NCBI GenBank assembly: GCA_902783485.1
Contig: CACZRG010000011.1
Coordinates: forward strand, 1-36,573
Direction: 5' to 3'
DNA length: 36,573 nt
Source of the DNA: an uncultured Elusimicrobium sp.
Lineage (GTDB): Bacteria; Elusimicrobiota; Elusimicrobia; Elusimicrobiales; UBA9959
Below are positions 28,145 to 35,969 of the stretch, piece after piece. The notes under the pieces were generated by a model. The model had not been told where the DNA came from. It searched no databases and saw only the letters and a program-made list of their open reading frames with translations. The first letter of the stretch is position 1; every line of letters begins with the position of its first letter. A program made the position numbers and the translations under genes.

Positions 28145-29734
28145 TCAGTTCAGATCCTCCGGGTTATTGACATCTTTTATCTTCTGGATAATCTTGTTCA
28201 GATAGTCCCTGACATAGATGTTTTTTTCCTCATTTTCCATTTTTTCCTTGGCGTGAAGTACAGTAGCATGTGACTTTCTGCCGAAAGCCTCGGATATTTT
28301 CTCAAGAGTCATATTGGTAAGCTTTATCGAAAGATACATTGCAACATGCCGCGGGAGTACAAGAGTATTATCCCTTCTTGAACTTAAAATATCCTTTTCA
28401 TCAACCTTATAATAGTCCGAAACAACCTTTATGATTGTTTTTATGCTTATTGGCTGATCACTTGCCGGAGAGCTGAAGAAAGGCCTCAGAAGTTCCTGTA
28501 CACTGTCTATGGTAGCCCTTGCCCCGGTCTGCATACAGAAATTGTGCACTGTACGTATACATCCTTCAAGTTCACGGCCACCCTTATGAACCTTCTCCGC
28601 TATAAAATTCACAATATCTATTGGAATATCAAATTTTCCCTGCTCAATTTTCTGGTTTAATATTGCTACTCTTGTTTCATAATCTGGCAGTCTTATATCT
28701 GCGACAATACCGGACATAAAGCGTGATGTGAGCCTGTCCCATAGATTAAGTTCCTGTGGGTGCCGGTCTGAAGTTATGACAATTCTTTTTTTTGAATTAA
28801 AGAGGGAATTGAATGTGTAGAAGAATTCCTCTACGCTTTTTTCTTTTGCCAAAAGGAACTGAACATCATCAAGCAGAAGACAGTCAAGCATTCTGTATTT
28901 TTCACGGAAAGCCTCTGCCTTTCTGTTTCCAACATCCCTGATGTATTCATTTACAAAAGTTTCAGCAGAGGAAAGAAGAACTTTTACTTTCGGATTTAAA
29001 CGGTAAAGCCCATGAGCTATGGCATTAAGCAGATGGGTTTTTCCCAGACCTGGCGCGCTGTATATGAAAAGAGGAGACTGATTGTTCGTAACAAGCGCCT
29101 GTGCCGCAGAATAGGCAAATCTGTTAGATGTTCCTGTTATGAAGTTCTCAAATGTATAAGCGGGATCGAACATTGGGTGGAACAGATTTGTGTCAGGAAC
29201 AGCCGGGGCTGCTTTTGCAGCTGCTGATTCCTCAGCCCTTAATCTGTCGATAGAGGGCTGCCATGATGCCGTAAGAATATTTTCCTGCCGGTTTGTCTGC
29301 TGCTGTAAATGCTGTGCCGCCTGCGGCTGCTGTATATTATTGTTATCTGTTCCGGAAAATGTGGCTGAAGACCTGTCTGATATGTTTGCCGGGTCTGCAG
29401 GTATTGATTGTTTTACAGGCTGAACATCATTTGATGAGGTAACTGTGTTTTCCGCTCCGTTTTCATCTTCCGCAATTATGTAAACAGCCGAAATTTCCTC
29501 TTTAATACAGAGTATGTTTTTTAGGAAATCTATGATTTTCCTTTCAAACTTTGTCTGAATTGTATGTCTTATCATGCTGTTTGGAATCCTGAGCGTGAAG
29601 ACATTGTTTTCAAATGAGACAGGTACTACCTGCCTGAGCCAGAGGTTCACTTTTACAGCGCCTACTTCCGGATCCTGCTGCAGAAATTCCAGCATTTCCT
29701 GCCATATATCTTTGAAATCTAAAGAGTTTTCCAC
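28145..29734 (-). CDS. dnaA: Chromosomal replication initiator DnaA
   Basis: This 529-residue AAA+ initiator is longer than the usual 450. Domain I is at about 1-90. A Gln/Asn/Ala-rich linker (domain II) spans about 91-185 and accounts for the extra length. Domain III starts at FENFITGTSNRFAYSAAQ, with Walker A SAPGLGKT (226-233; first residue Ser instead of the common Gly) and Walker B LLLDDVQFL. Domain IV keeps the arginine of LPRHVAMYL but has FGRKSHATVLHA where most DnaA proteins read FGGRDHTTVLHA, so the positions of E. coli Asp433 and Thr435 are Ser and Ala. The start is a GTG at 29734 without a Shine-Dalgarno sequence, which matches the normal N-terminus (ENSLDFKDIWQEML). The gene precedes dnaN. 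Confidence 0.97.
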   Translation of the reverse strand: MENSLDFKDIWQEMLEFLQQDPEVGAVKVNLWLRQVVPVSFENNVFTLRIPNSMIRHTIQTKFERKIIDFLKNILCIKEEISAVYIIAEDENGAENTVTSSNDVQPVKQSIPADPANISDRSSATFSGTDNNNIQQPQAAQHLQQQTNRQENILTASWQPSIDRLRAEESAAAKAAPAVPDTNLFHPMFDPAYTFENFITGTSNRFAYSAAQALVTNNQSPLFIYSAPGLGKTHLLNAIAHGLYRLNPKVKVLLSSAETFVNEYIRDVGNRKAEAFREKYRMLDCLLLDDVQFLLAKEKSVEEFFYTFNSLFNSKKRIVITSDRHPQELNLWDRLTSRFMSGIVADIRLPDYETRVAILNQKIEQGKFDIPIDIVNFIAEKVHKGGRELEGCIRTVHNFCMQTGARATIDSVQELLRPFFSSPASDQPISIKTIIKVVSDYYKVDEKDILSSRRDNTLVLPRHVAMYLSIKLTNMTLEKISEAFGRKSHATVLHAKEKMENEEKNIYVRDYLNKIIQKIKDVNNPEDLN

Positions 29735-29942
29735 AATGTGTTAATAAAATGTTGATAAAAAAATCTGAAAAAACCAATATTTTTTTATCTGTACCAAAAA
29801 ATCAGTTTCTTTTTGCCGTCTGTTATGAAAATTATTAACTGAATGTTTATAAATTGTCAATAACTTTCTTCGTAAATCAGTAAACATATTACACAGTCAG
29901 CCTTTATATGAATAATATAAATTATAACCTTAATTAGTCAAT
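29735..29942 (-). promoter_or_regulatory. dnaA upstream region: promoters and candidate origin sequence
   Basis: This AT-rich stretch has a good promoter on the minus strand, TTGACA (29860-29855) with 18 bases to AATAAT (29836-29831). A weaker one farther up is TTGACT (29941-29936) with 16 bases to TATATT. Several TTATNNACA-like words occur, for example at 29844-29852. No perfect TTATCCACA was seen. Because gene direction switches on either side, this is a reasonable place for the replication origin, but that is inference. Confidence 0.55.
29739..29758 (-). promoter_or_regulatory. Two tandem DnaA-box-like 9-mers next to the dnaA start codon
   Basis: On the minus strand TTATCAACA (29758-29750) and TTATTAACA (29747-29739) lie eleven bases apart, ending five bases before the GTG start. 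Each differs by one or two bases from TTATCCACA. They occupy the place where a ribosome site would be expected, which suggests autoregulation. Confidence 0.45.
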
Positions 29943-29973
29943 AAAAAAGACACCTCAACAGTGTCTTTTTTAT
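29943..29973. terminator. Terminator between the DUF2064-like gene and the dnaA promoter
   Basis: AAAAAAGACAC - CTCAACA - GTGTCTTTTTT is an 11-pair symmetrical hairpin 38 bases beyond the stop of the gene at 30011. It insulates the dnaA region. Confidence 0.85.
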
Positions 29974-30010
29974 GGCTTTAAACGGCCGTAATAATACCAA
30001 TAAGGGCTGT

Positions 30011-30703
30011 TTACTGCTTTTTTTGAGTATTTTCATTACCGGGGTCAGCAGAGGCCTTTATTTCCGTATTCTTTTTTGAAACAGGTATTTTTTTCCCGGA
30101 GTTCCATTTTTTCAGTGATTCATTATCTTTTACCTGGAAACAGGTTCCTGTTTCAAAAACTGCAAGTTTGGCTTTTTTTAATCTGTCCCGCAGTATTTCA
30201 CCGCTTTTTGAAAAAGTGAAGCCTGGAGCATCAAGAACCTTCAGGTTTGACTGTGTCAGGCCTAAAAGATAAAATGAACCGTCATCATTGAGTCCCAGTG
30301 CGGCTGTTCTGTCGTTAATGGCACTGAAGGCTTCGTCAAAGAAAGAAGTCTTTACATCAGGTGTCATTGGATCTATAAGAATGGCTTTTTTTGCGCCTGT
30401 GAAGAAAGCAAGGCGGAAAGTGTTGCGTATGCGATCCTCAAGACTTTTTCCTGTGTATTCCACAAAACCAGGATCATCGGCGTCCAGCCAGGTAAGGTCT
30501 GGTTTTTTTGATGTTTTGTCGTATGATATTATGGGTATGGCGTTGAAATAATGCTTTACCTTTCTGTATGCAAGGGAAATAAGGTCCCTGTAAAGGTTTT
30601 TGGCTTCCTCAAGTCCGAAATTTTCTTTAAGATCCTTTCTTATTTTTGAGTCTTCAACAGGTTCAATAAAAAGGAGAATGCAGTTATCTCTGTTTTTTTC
30701 CAT
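30011..30703 (-). CDS. Divergent DUF2064/CofC-like nucleotidyl-glycosyltransferase-fold protein
   Basis: This 230-residue protein has an apparent Rossmann-like DUF2064 (TIGR04282-type) plan. It shows LLFIEPVEDSKIRKDL (first strand and loop), GLEEAKNLYRDLISLAYRKVKHY, then GKSLEDRIRNTFRLAFFTGAKKAILI and the closing ALGLNDDGSFYLLGL, which matches the usual DGGYYLIGL. The conserved GSDCP acid motif is DPMTPD here, so metal or nucleotide binding may be changed. The tail from about 190 is Lys/Ser-rich and probably flexible. No partner gene is adjacent; it is divergent from nadD. The substrate is unknown and the family call is moderate. Confidence 0.65.
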   Translation of the reverse strand: MEKNRDNCILLFIEPVEDSKIRKDLKENFGLEEAKNLYRDLISLAYRKVKHYFNAIPIISYDKTSKKPDLTWLDADDPGFVEYTGKSLEDRIRNTFRLAFFTGAKKAILIDPMTPDVKTSFFDEAFSAINDRTAALGLNDDGSFYLLGLTQSNLKVLDAPGFTFSKSGEILRDRLKKAKLAVFETGTCFQVKDNESLKKWNSGKKIPVSKKNTEIKASADPGNENTQKKQ

Positions 30704-30763
30704 ACATTAAAATTATATCATTTAAGTTAGAAGCGTTTTTATATTCTGGAACACGGTGAAAAA

Positions 30764-31918
30764 ATGTCTAATGAAAAAGAACCGGTTATAATTTACGGAG
30801 GAAGTTTCAACCCTCCCCATTCAGGCCATATATCGCTTGCGAAGGCTGCCTACAGGCAGATAAAGCCAAAAGCCTTCTATTTTGTCCCAAATTTTCATTC
30901 ACCTTTCAAGGAGATGCAGCCTGCCTCTTTCAATGACAGACGGAATATGCTGCAGATAGCAGCCGGTGAGAACTTTATGAATCTGCCCGGCGTTCAGATA
31001 AGTTCGTGGGAGGAGGATCAGAAGAAGATAGTATATACCTGGAAGACCATAGCCCATTTCAGAAGGATTCATCCGAATGCAAAAATATATTTTCTTATGG
31101 GTTCGGACTGCCTGAAATCATTCAATGACTGGCAGCGCAGCAGGAGCATACTAAGAAATGCCTCTCTTCTTGTAGGAATAAGACCAGGTTTCAATATAGT
31201 TGGCGGGGAGGCTCCTTTTGTTCCTCTGAAGGGACTTTTTCCTGCCGCGGCATCATCAGGCATAAGAATAAACATAATTCTTAAACATAAGACACCGGGA
31301 ATAAGCCAGGCTGTAATGGATTACATAAAAAACCGTGGACTGTATTTTTCACAGGAAGTAAATATGCTGCGGAAGGAATTAAGTGCCAGGCGTTACAGGC
31401 ACTGTGTGAATGTTGCCCGCTGTGCCGTGGAACTTGCTCATATATGTGCCGTGCCGGAATACAAGGCTGCAATAGCCGGGCTTCTCCATGACTGCGCAAG
31501 GGAACTTGATGTAGAGGTTCTTAAGGCAATGAGAATACAGGGACCGGTTCTGGGCAGATACAGAAGAGATACCGTAAGGTTTGCCCCCAAACTGCTGCAC
31601 GCTCCGGCCGGAGCAATGATAGCCAGGGAGAGGTATGGTGTAAAGGATAAGGATATTCTTCAGGCAATACAGCTTCATGCAACCGGTATGCCTGATATGC
31701 CACTGCTTTGCAAAATAATCTATATGAGCGATTATCTTTCGGAGGAGAGAAAATTCGCAGGTCTTGACGGTCTGAGGAAACTTGCCGTAACGGATTTTGA
31801 CGCGGCTTTCGCTGCTGTGGCAGCCGCCAAGGCCAGATACCGCGAGGAAAAAAAGTGCTGGGCACATCCCCTGAGTATTCAGTTATGGAAACAGATAAAA
31901 GAAGCAGCGGAAAAATAA
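30764..31918 (+). CDS. nadD: NadD-YqeK fusion: nicotinate-nucleotide adenylyltransferase plus HD-domain hydrolase
   Basis: This 384-residue protein has two enzyme domains. Residues 1-195 are NadD, which adenylylates nicotinate mononucleotide in NAD synthesis: GGSFNPPHSGH (12-22), LMGSDCLKSFNDW (111-123) and SSGIR (164-168). Residues about 205-384 are a YqeK-type HD phosphohydrolase, which in characterised bacteria cleaves diadenosine tetraphosphate. Its metal site is RYRHCVNVA (His213), LLHDCARE (His242, Asp243), and the later LHAPAGA and YMSDYLS segments. In many bacteria nadD and yqeK are adjacent genes; here there is no stop between them. The next gene (a LytR_C-like protein) overlaps it by 64 bases. 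Confidence 0.92.
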   Translation: MSNEKEPVIIYGGSFNPPHSGHISLAKAAYRQIKPKAFYFVPNFHSPFKEMQPASFNDRRNMLQIAAGENFMNLPGVQISSWEEDQKKIVYTWKTIAHFRRIHPNAKIYFLMGSDCLKSFNDWQRSRSILRNASLLVGIRPGFNIVGGEAPFVPLKGLFPAAASSGIRINIILKHKTPGISQAVMDYIKNRGLYFSQEVNMLRKELSARRYRHCVNVARCAVELAHICAVPEYKAAIAGLLHDCARELDVEVLKAMRIQGPVLGRYRRDTVRFAPKLLHAPAGAMIARERYGVKDKDILQAIQLHATGMPDMPLLCKIIYMSDYLSEERKFAGLDGLRKLAVTDFDAAFAAVAAAKARYREEKKCWAHPLSIQLWKQIKEAAEK

Positions 31919-32799
31919 AAAAAACAATCCTGCTTGTTTCAGCCGCAGCATTGCTGCTGTGGATTTCATATATTCAGCAGAAATCTCCGCTTTGCCGCGT
32001 TCTGGCGGGACAGCCGGTTATCAATGGTGAGAATCCGGTTGTGGCTGTTGATGATAATTACATTCTGAAAATAGTTTCCGGCGGTATTGAACTTGAAGTT
32101 ATCAGTAAAAAAAGAAATTGTGTAAATTGTGCGCCGGCAAAAAATGAAGAAATAAAATTTATAAAAACAGGCGCAGTAACAGCAGACCCGGAGAAGGCTG
32201 CTGCTGAATTCCTGTCTTTTTCGGAAAAATGGAGATGTCACCCTGTTTTTTTTGTCTCCGCAATAAAAAAAACATTTGGTACTGAATCACATGCCGGTAC
32301 AAATCTTTCCTTCATTGAAAAATTATCACTGCTGCATATCATGCTTAATCAGAAAAAAGAGGATTTCACTCCCGGAACACACAAACTTCTTAATGAAAAC
32401 TGCGGAATAGAGATAATAAACGCCTGTGGAAAAAAGGAAATGACTGCAATAGCATCCGAATGGCTGAAATCACACGGTTTTACACCTTTTGCTGTTTCAG
32501 GAATGATGGCGGTGCAGAAAAAAACAGAAATAATTTCCTACGGCGGGAAAACCGCTGCCGGACTAAGAAAATTTATGTGTTCTGAATCCGGAAAAGAAGA
32601 ATGCTGCCTGCTGAAGAATATGCCTGGCGGATCAGGTTCATATGCTGAAAAGATTTATGTTACCCTTGTTCTGGGTGAAGATGCTGAAAAATTTTTTAAA
32701 TCAGGTAATGTGAAAACAGTAAGGAAAGAAGGAAATAAAACTGTAAAAAAGGCAGCGGTAAAAAAACAGGCTGCGCGAAAATCCACCAGGAAGAGATAA
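31855..32799 (+). CDS. Membrane-anchored protein with a LytR_C-like C-terminal domain
   Basis: This is a 314-residue frame if the GTG at 31855 is used. That start has GAGGA six bases upstream but overlaps nadD-yqeK by 64 bases; the ATG at 31885 has a weaker site. One membrane helix follows (about residues 23-40, TILLVSAAALLLWISYI). The region at about 170-290 (CGIEIINACGKKEMTAIASEWLKSHGFTPF, TEIISYGGKTAAGLRKF, YVTLVLGEDA) has the layout of LytR_C domains found at the ends of LytR-CpsA-Psr proteins and as separate genes after nadD/yqeK. The tail is Lys/Arg-rich. The catalytic LytR domain is absent. Function unknown; envelope-related by position. Confidence 0.65.
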   Translation: MLGTSPEYSVMETDKRSSGKIKKTILLVSAAALLLWISYIQQKSPLCRVLAGQPVINGENPVVAVDDNYILKIVSGGIELEVISKKRNCVNCAPAKNEEIKFIKTGAVTADPEKAAAEFLSFSEKWRCHPVFFVSAIKKTFGTESHAGTNLSFIEKLSLLHIMLNQKKEDFTPGTHKLLNENCGIEIINACGKKEMTAIASEWLKSHGFTPFAVSGMMAVQKKTEIISYGGKTAAGLRKFMCSESGKEECCLLKNMPGGSGSYAEKIYVTLVLGEDAEKFFKSGNVKTVRKEGNKTVKKAAVKKQAARKSTRKR

Positions 32800-32894
32800 C
32801 CCCGTATAACCGCTGCCCGGGAAAAATGTACGGTGGTATGGAAATAAAGCAGAAAAAACATATAGAATAAATATACTAAGGAGAATATAAAATT

Positions 32895-33962
32895 ATGGAC
32901 ATGGTAACCATTCTTAAAACCGCTGTTCAGCTTGGGTCCAGCGATATTCATATATGTGTCAACAAGCCGCCAATGATGAGACTTAACGGCGACATGGTTC
33001 CTATTATGGCCAACCTTCCGCCCCTTAAGGCGGAGCAGACCAAGGCGCTTATTTATTCAACACTTAATTCGGAACAGCGTCAGAAATTCGAGCAGACATG
33101 GGAACTGGACTCTTCTTTTTCGCTTAACGGCGTATCCAGGTTCCGTCTGAATGTTCTTACCACACGTTATGGCGTGGAGGCTGTAATGAGGGTTATTCCT
33201 TCAGTAATACCTTCACCGGAACAGCTTGAGCTTTCACCAAGTATCGTGAATTTTTCCAGACTTCCCAAAGGTCTTGTTCTTGTCACTGGTCCAACAGGTT
33301 CAGGAAAATCAACTACTCTTGCATCTCTTATAAATCAGATAAACGCCAATATGCGCAAGCATATACTTACCATAGAGGACCCCATAGAATTTACATACGA
33401 GCCCAAGTCAAGTATCATAAGGCAGCGCGAGGTGGGCCAGCACACAAAGAGTTTTTCTGCGGCACTGCGCTCTGCGCTGCGAGAAGACCCAAATGTGATA
33501 CTTGTGGGCGAAATGCGCGATCTTGAGACCATTCAGCTTACCATAACTGCTGCGGAAACCGGACATCTTACATTCGCCACGCTGCATACGCAGGATGCTC
33601 CCTCAACAATAGACCGCATTGTTGACGTTTTCCCTACACATCAGCAGGAGCAGATAAGGGTTCAGCTGGCATCATGTCTGCAGGGTGTTGTTTCCCAGAT
33701 TCTGCTGCCCCGCGCGGACGGCAGAGGCCGCATAGCTGCACGCGAGATAATGATAATGACCCCGGCCATAGCCAATCTTGTGCGCGAGGGAAAGACCCAC
33801 ATGATATACAGTGCTGTTGAAACCGGCGCCAAATTCGGCATGATTCCAATGGACAGGGCTTTGGCCAACCTGGTAATACAGAACAAAATAACCTATGAGA
33901 CAGCTCTCTCAAAAGCGCATGACAAGGAAGTCATCATGAAACTTTGCGGAAAAGCTATGTAA
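32895..33962 (+). CDS. pilT: Type IV pilus retraction ATPase PilT
   Basis: This 355-residue hexameric secretion ATPase depolymerises pili for twitching motility. It has the PAS-like N-terminal domain (SSDIHICVNKPPMMRLNGDM, 15-34), Walker A GPTGSGKST (132-140), an Asp box region LTIEDPIEFTY (158-168), Walker B VILVGEMRDLET (201-212) and the His box AAETGHLTFATLHT (219-232). The C-terminal AIANLVREGKTHMI corresponds to the AIRNLIRE motif required for retraction. A good AAGGAG ribosome site precedes the ATG. It is nine bases upstream of a cyclic-nucleotide-binding-like gene, so they are probably one operon. The pilMN-pilO operon lies at the other side of the window. Confidence 0.96.
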   Translation: MDMVTILKTAVQLGSSDIHICVNKPPMMRLNGDMVPIMANLPPLKAEQTKALIYSTLNSEQRQKFEQTWELDSSFSLNGVSRFRLNVLTTRYGVEAVMRVIPSVIPSPEQLELSPSIVNFSRLPKGLVLVTGPTGSGKSTTLASLINQINANMRKHILTIEDPIEFTYEPKSSIIRQREVGQHTKSFSAALRSALREDPNVILVGEMRDLETIQLTITAAETGHLTFATLHTQDAPSTIDRIVDVFPTHQQEQIRVQLASCLQGVVSQILLPRADGRGRIAAREIMIMTPAIANLVREGKTHMIYSAVETGAKFGMIPMDRALANLVIQNKITYETALSKAHDKEVIMKLCGKAM

Positions 33963-33971
33963 GGAGGCAAA

Positions 33972-34856
33972 ATGGCGGATCTGGAAAAATTAAAAAAAGT
34001 ATCACTGTTTTACGGTCTTTCCGATCAGACACTGACGGATTTCAAGGATCATTTCAAACTGCTTGATTTTGATTCAGACCATATAATATTCAAGGAAGAC
34101 TCCGAAGGCGACACAATGTACATAATTGTGGACGGCGAGGTTTTCATAGAAAAAAGGCTTGATGCTGAAGAAGTTGAGCATAAGGTTCTGGCAGTTCTTA
34201 CTGACGGCGAATTCTTCGGTGAGATGGCAGTTCTTGAAAATCAGAAGCGTTTTGCCCGCGCCAGGGTAGGGCGGCCGTCTACCATATACGAGATACGCCG
34301 CAGTGATCTTTACGAATTCATAAAAAAATACCCGGAAAGCGGCATTCATTTTTATAACGGCATTATGAGAACACTGCTTAAACGCCTGCGCCATACTTCA
34401 AATGAGCTTACCATGCTCTTTGACCTGTGCCGCCAGCTTATGGTGCAGCATAAAACACCGGCGGACTTTCTTGCCATATCCATTGACGAGATAAGGCCGT
34501 ATCTTGCCGGAAAATGGAATTTCAATGCGTTCATATACAATATGTTCAACGAGGAATATGATCAGTGTTATGAGTTCACCACTTATGATCAGCCTGCGGA
34601 GGAACGCGTTATTCCCGCCAGGCCGGTAAACGGCTGGGCGGATAACCGCACATATTTCATGGTTCTGGAAAGGGACGGCAGAAAACTTGGCTGCGTGCGT
34701 TTCTGCAAGGAAGTTCCTGTGGACAAGGCGGAAAAGAACAATCTGGAAACCATACTCAACACCATTTCGTATATAATCAATGCGAATATTGTTGACGTGG
34801 AGCACCAGGCAGAGCTTGCCCTGCTGGCAAAACTTAAAAAGGCGAAATCGTACTAA
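33972..34856 (+). CDS. Cyclic-nucleotide-binding-like protein coupled to pilT
   Basis: This 294-residue cytoplasmic protein has an N-terminal CRP-type nucleotide-binding fold (about 10-125; DHIIFKEDSEGDTMYIIVDGEVFIEKR, then the cassette DGEFFGEMAVLENQKRFARARV). The phosphate-binding cassette has FARAR in place of the usual RSAT, so ligand binding may be changed or lost. The second half (about 140-290) looks like a GAF-type module (LDLCRQLMVQ with FMVLERDGRKLGCVRFCKEV) and there is no helix-turn-helix, so it is not a transcription factor. A perfect GGAGG ribosome site begins within the pilT stop region and the gap is nine bases. A role as a regulator of pilus retraction is inference from position. 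Confidence 0.75.
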   Translation: MADLEKLKKVSLFYGLSDQTLTDFKDHFKLLDFDSDHIIFKEDSEGDTMYIIVDGEVFIEKRLDAEEVEHKVLAVLTDGEFFGEMAVLENQKRFARARVGRPSTIYEIRRSDLYEFIKKYPESGIHFYNGIMRTLLKRLRHTSNELTMLFDLCRQLMVQHKTPADFLAISIDEIRPYLAGKWNFNAFIYNMFNEEYDQCYEFTTYDQPAEERVIPARPVNGWADNRTYFMVLERDGRKLGCVRFCKEVPVDKAEKNNLETILNTISYIINANIVDVEHQAELALLAKLKKAKSY

Positions 34857-34885
34857 TCAGCCCTGGTAAACAGAAAAACGGAAAG

Positions 34886-34916
34886 CGCCGGGAAAACATT
34901 ATTTCCCGGCGTTTTT
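34886..34916 (+). terminator. Terminator of the pilT operon
   Basis: CGCCGGGAAA - ACATTA - TTTCCCGGCG forms a ten-pair hairpin followed by TTTTT, 29 bases after the stop codon. Confidence 0.88.
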
Positions 34917-35032
34917 ATATTGTCCGGAAACACACGGCCAGGCCGGCGGATATTTATTTACCGTCCTTCCCTGTATTATATGAAGAATGTTTTTTCGTTA
35001 ACCTGCGTGTTTCATGTTTTGATGAAGCATTG

Positions 35033-35060
35033 TTGTATCTTTTTTCCTATTATGTATAAT
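35033..35060 (+). promoter_or_regulatory. Promoter of the outer-membrane protein gene
   Basis: TATAAT at 35055-35060 is preceded by TTGTAT at 35033-35038 with a 16-base spacer. The predicted start is about 55 bases before the ATG at 35120. Confidence 0.6.
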
Positions 35061-35119
35061 AAGTGAAAAGACCAGGGCAGCTGGTGTTCCTGAATGTAAA
35101 AACAAAAAGGAGAAATGTC

Positions 35120-35719
35120 ATGAAAAAAATATTAGCCATAGCCGCAATAGCTTTAATGATTCCTGCCGCAGCATATTCTCAGCAGTATTCTGAACTGGAC
35201 ATAGGTGTGGGTTTGGCCATACCGGTAAATGATACAGGCCTTCAGGGTCTGACAAATGACAATGTTTCATGGGGTAATGCCGGTTTTGGCCTAAACGCGG
35301 AACTGCTTACGCAGATTAATGATAATCTGTCCCTGGGGCTTGGTCTTGATTACACTTTCTACGGCGGCGAGGAAGAAAACCTGTTTACAGCCATGGGAGC
35401 GCAGAAACTTGAGGTAAGCCCGGAAAGCTATGGCATAACAGCTGCGGCAAGAATAAAACCTGGCGACAGCAGATTCTATTTTCCTGTAGGCATCGGATAT
35501 TCAGTCGTGAAAGCAAATGTGAAATCCAGCGGGCTTACTAATGGTGACAAGGATTATTCCGACGGCGGTATTTCCTATTATGCCGGCCTGGGTTATTCTG
35601 TGACTTCATGGAATTTTGAAGTAAGATATTCTTCACTGCCAAAGGTTAAGGTGGAAAATAACAAAAGCAATAATCTGAATGCCGTGAATATTCTTGTAAA
35701 ATACAGGTTTGCGCTGTAA
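35120..35719 (+). CDS. Outer-membrane beta-barrel protein (OmpA/OmpX-type fold)
   Basis: I chose the ATG at 35120, which has AAGGAG seven bases upstream and opens with a signal peptide (MKKILAIAAIALMIPAAAYS-QQ). A longer frame starting at 35063 would hide that signal. The mature 180 residues alternate hydrophobic and polar positions in about eight strands (YSELDIGVGLAIPV, NAGFGLNAELLTQI, NLSLGLGLDYTFYGG, YGITAAARIKPG, FYFPVGIGYSVVKANV, ISYYAGLGYSVTSWNFEVRYSSLP) and end with VNILVKYRFAL, with a terminal aromatic/hydrophobic pattern expected for barrel insertion. The ligand or function is unknown. It has its own promoter and terminator. Confidence 0.8.
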   Translation: MKKILAIAAIALMIPAAAYSQQYSELDIGVGLAIPVNDTGLQGLTNDNVSWGNAGFGLNAELLTQINDNLSLGLGLDYTFYGGEEENLFTAMGAQKLEVSPESYGITAAARIKPGDSRFYFPVGIGYSVVKANVKSSGLTNGDKDYSDGGISYYAGLGYSVTSWNFEVRYSSLPKVKVENNKSNNLNAVNILVKYRFAL

Positions 35720-35734
35720 TAATATTATGCCGGT

Positions 35735-35764
35735 AAAAAAAGCGGGAATTTTCCCGCTTTTTTT
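35735..35764 (+). terminator. Terminator after the outer-membrane protein gene
   Basis: AAAAAAAGCGGGAA - TT - TTCCCGCTTTTTTT is a symmetrical hairpin with a T tract, 16 bases after the stop codon. Confidence 0.88.
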
Positions 35765-35888
35765 ATGCCCTGATTATGTTTTGCCTGTTAAGACTATATT
35801 TTATTCTCATAAGTTTATACCCCTATAGATATTATATCAGAAAACATTGCCTGGCAATGAGCGCAGAAATTGTGTTATAAAAACTCAG

Positions 35889-35941
35889 TACTACTGCGAA
35901 TTTTGACATGTTTTGTAAAAATTCGCAGTAGTATTGCGAAT
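35889..35941. repeat. Operator-like inverted and direct repeats upstream of the AAA ATPase gene
   Basis: TACTACTGCGAATTTT (35889-35904) and its exact inverse complement AAAATTCGCAGTAGTA (35918-35933) are separated by 13 bases. A third half-site TGCGAAT (35935-35941) forms a second palindrome with the middle copy (ATTCGCA - GTAGTAT - TGCGAAT, 35921-35941). The last half-site overlaps the -35 region of the following gene, so it looks like a repressor binding site. The words are not known to me. Confidence 0.7.
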
Positions 35942-35962
35942 TTATGCAGATATTGTTATAAT
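35934..35962 (+). promoter_or_regulatory. Promoter of the AAA ATPase gene, possibly leaderless
   Basis: TTGCGA (35934-35939), a 17-base spacer and TATAAT (35957-35962). The predicted start of transcription is at 35969-35970, which is the A of the ATG itself, and no Shine-Dalgarno sequence exists. Confidence 0.65.
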
Positions 35963-35969
35963 TCTCAAT

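Noticed and set aside
34857-35119. tRNA or small RNA in the gap before the outer-membrane gene
   Set aside because: Only the terminator and promoter can be seen; no cloverleaf or conserved RNA was recognised.
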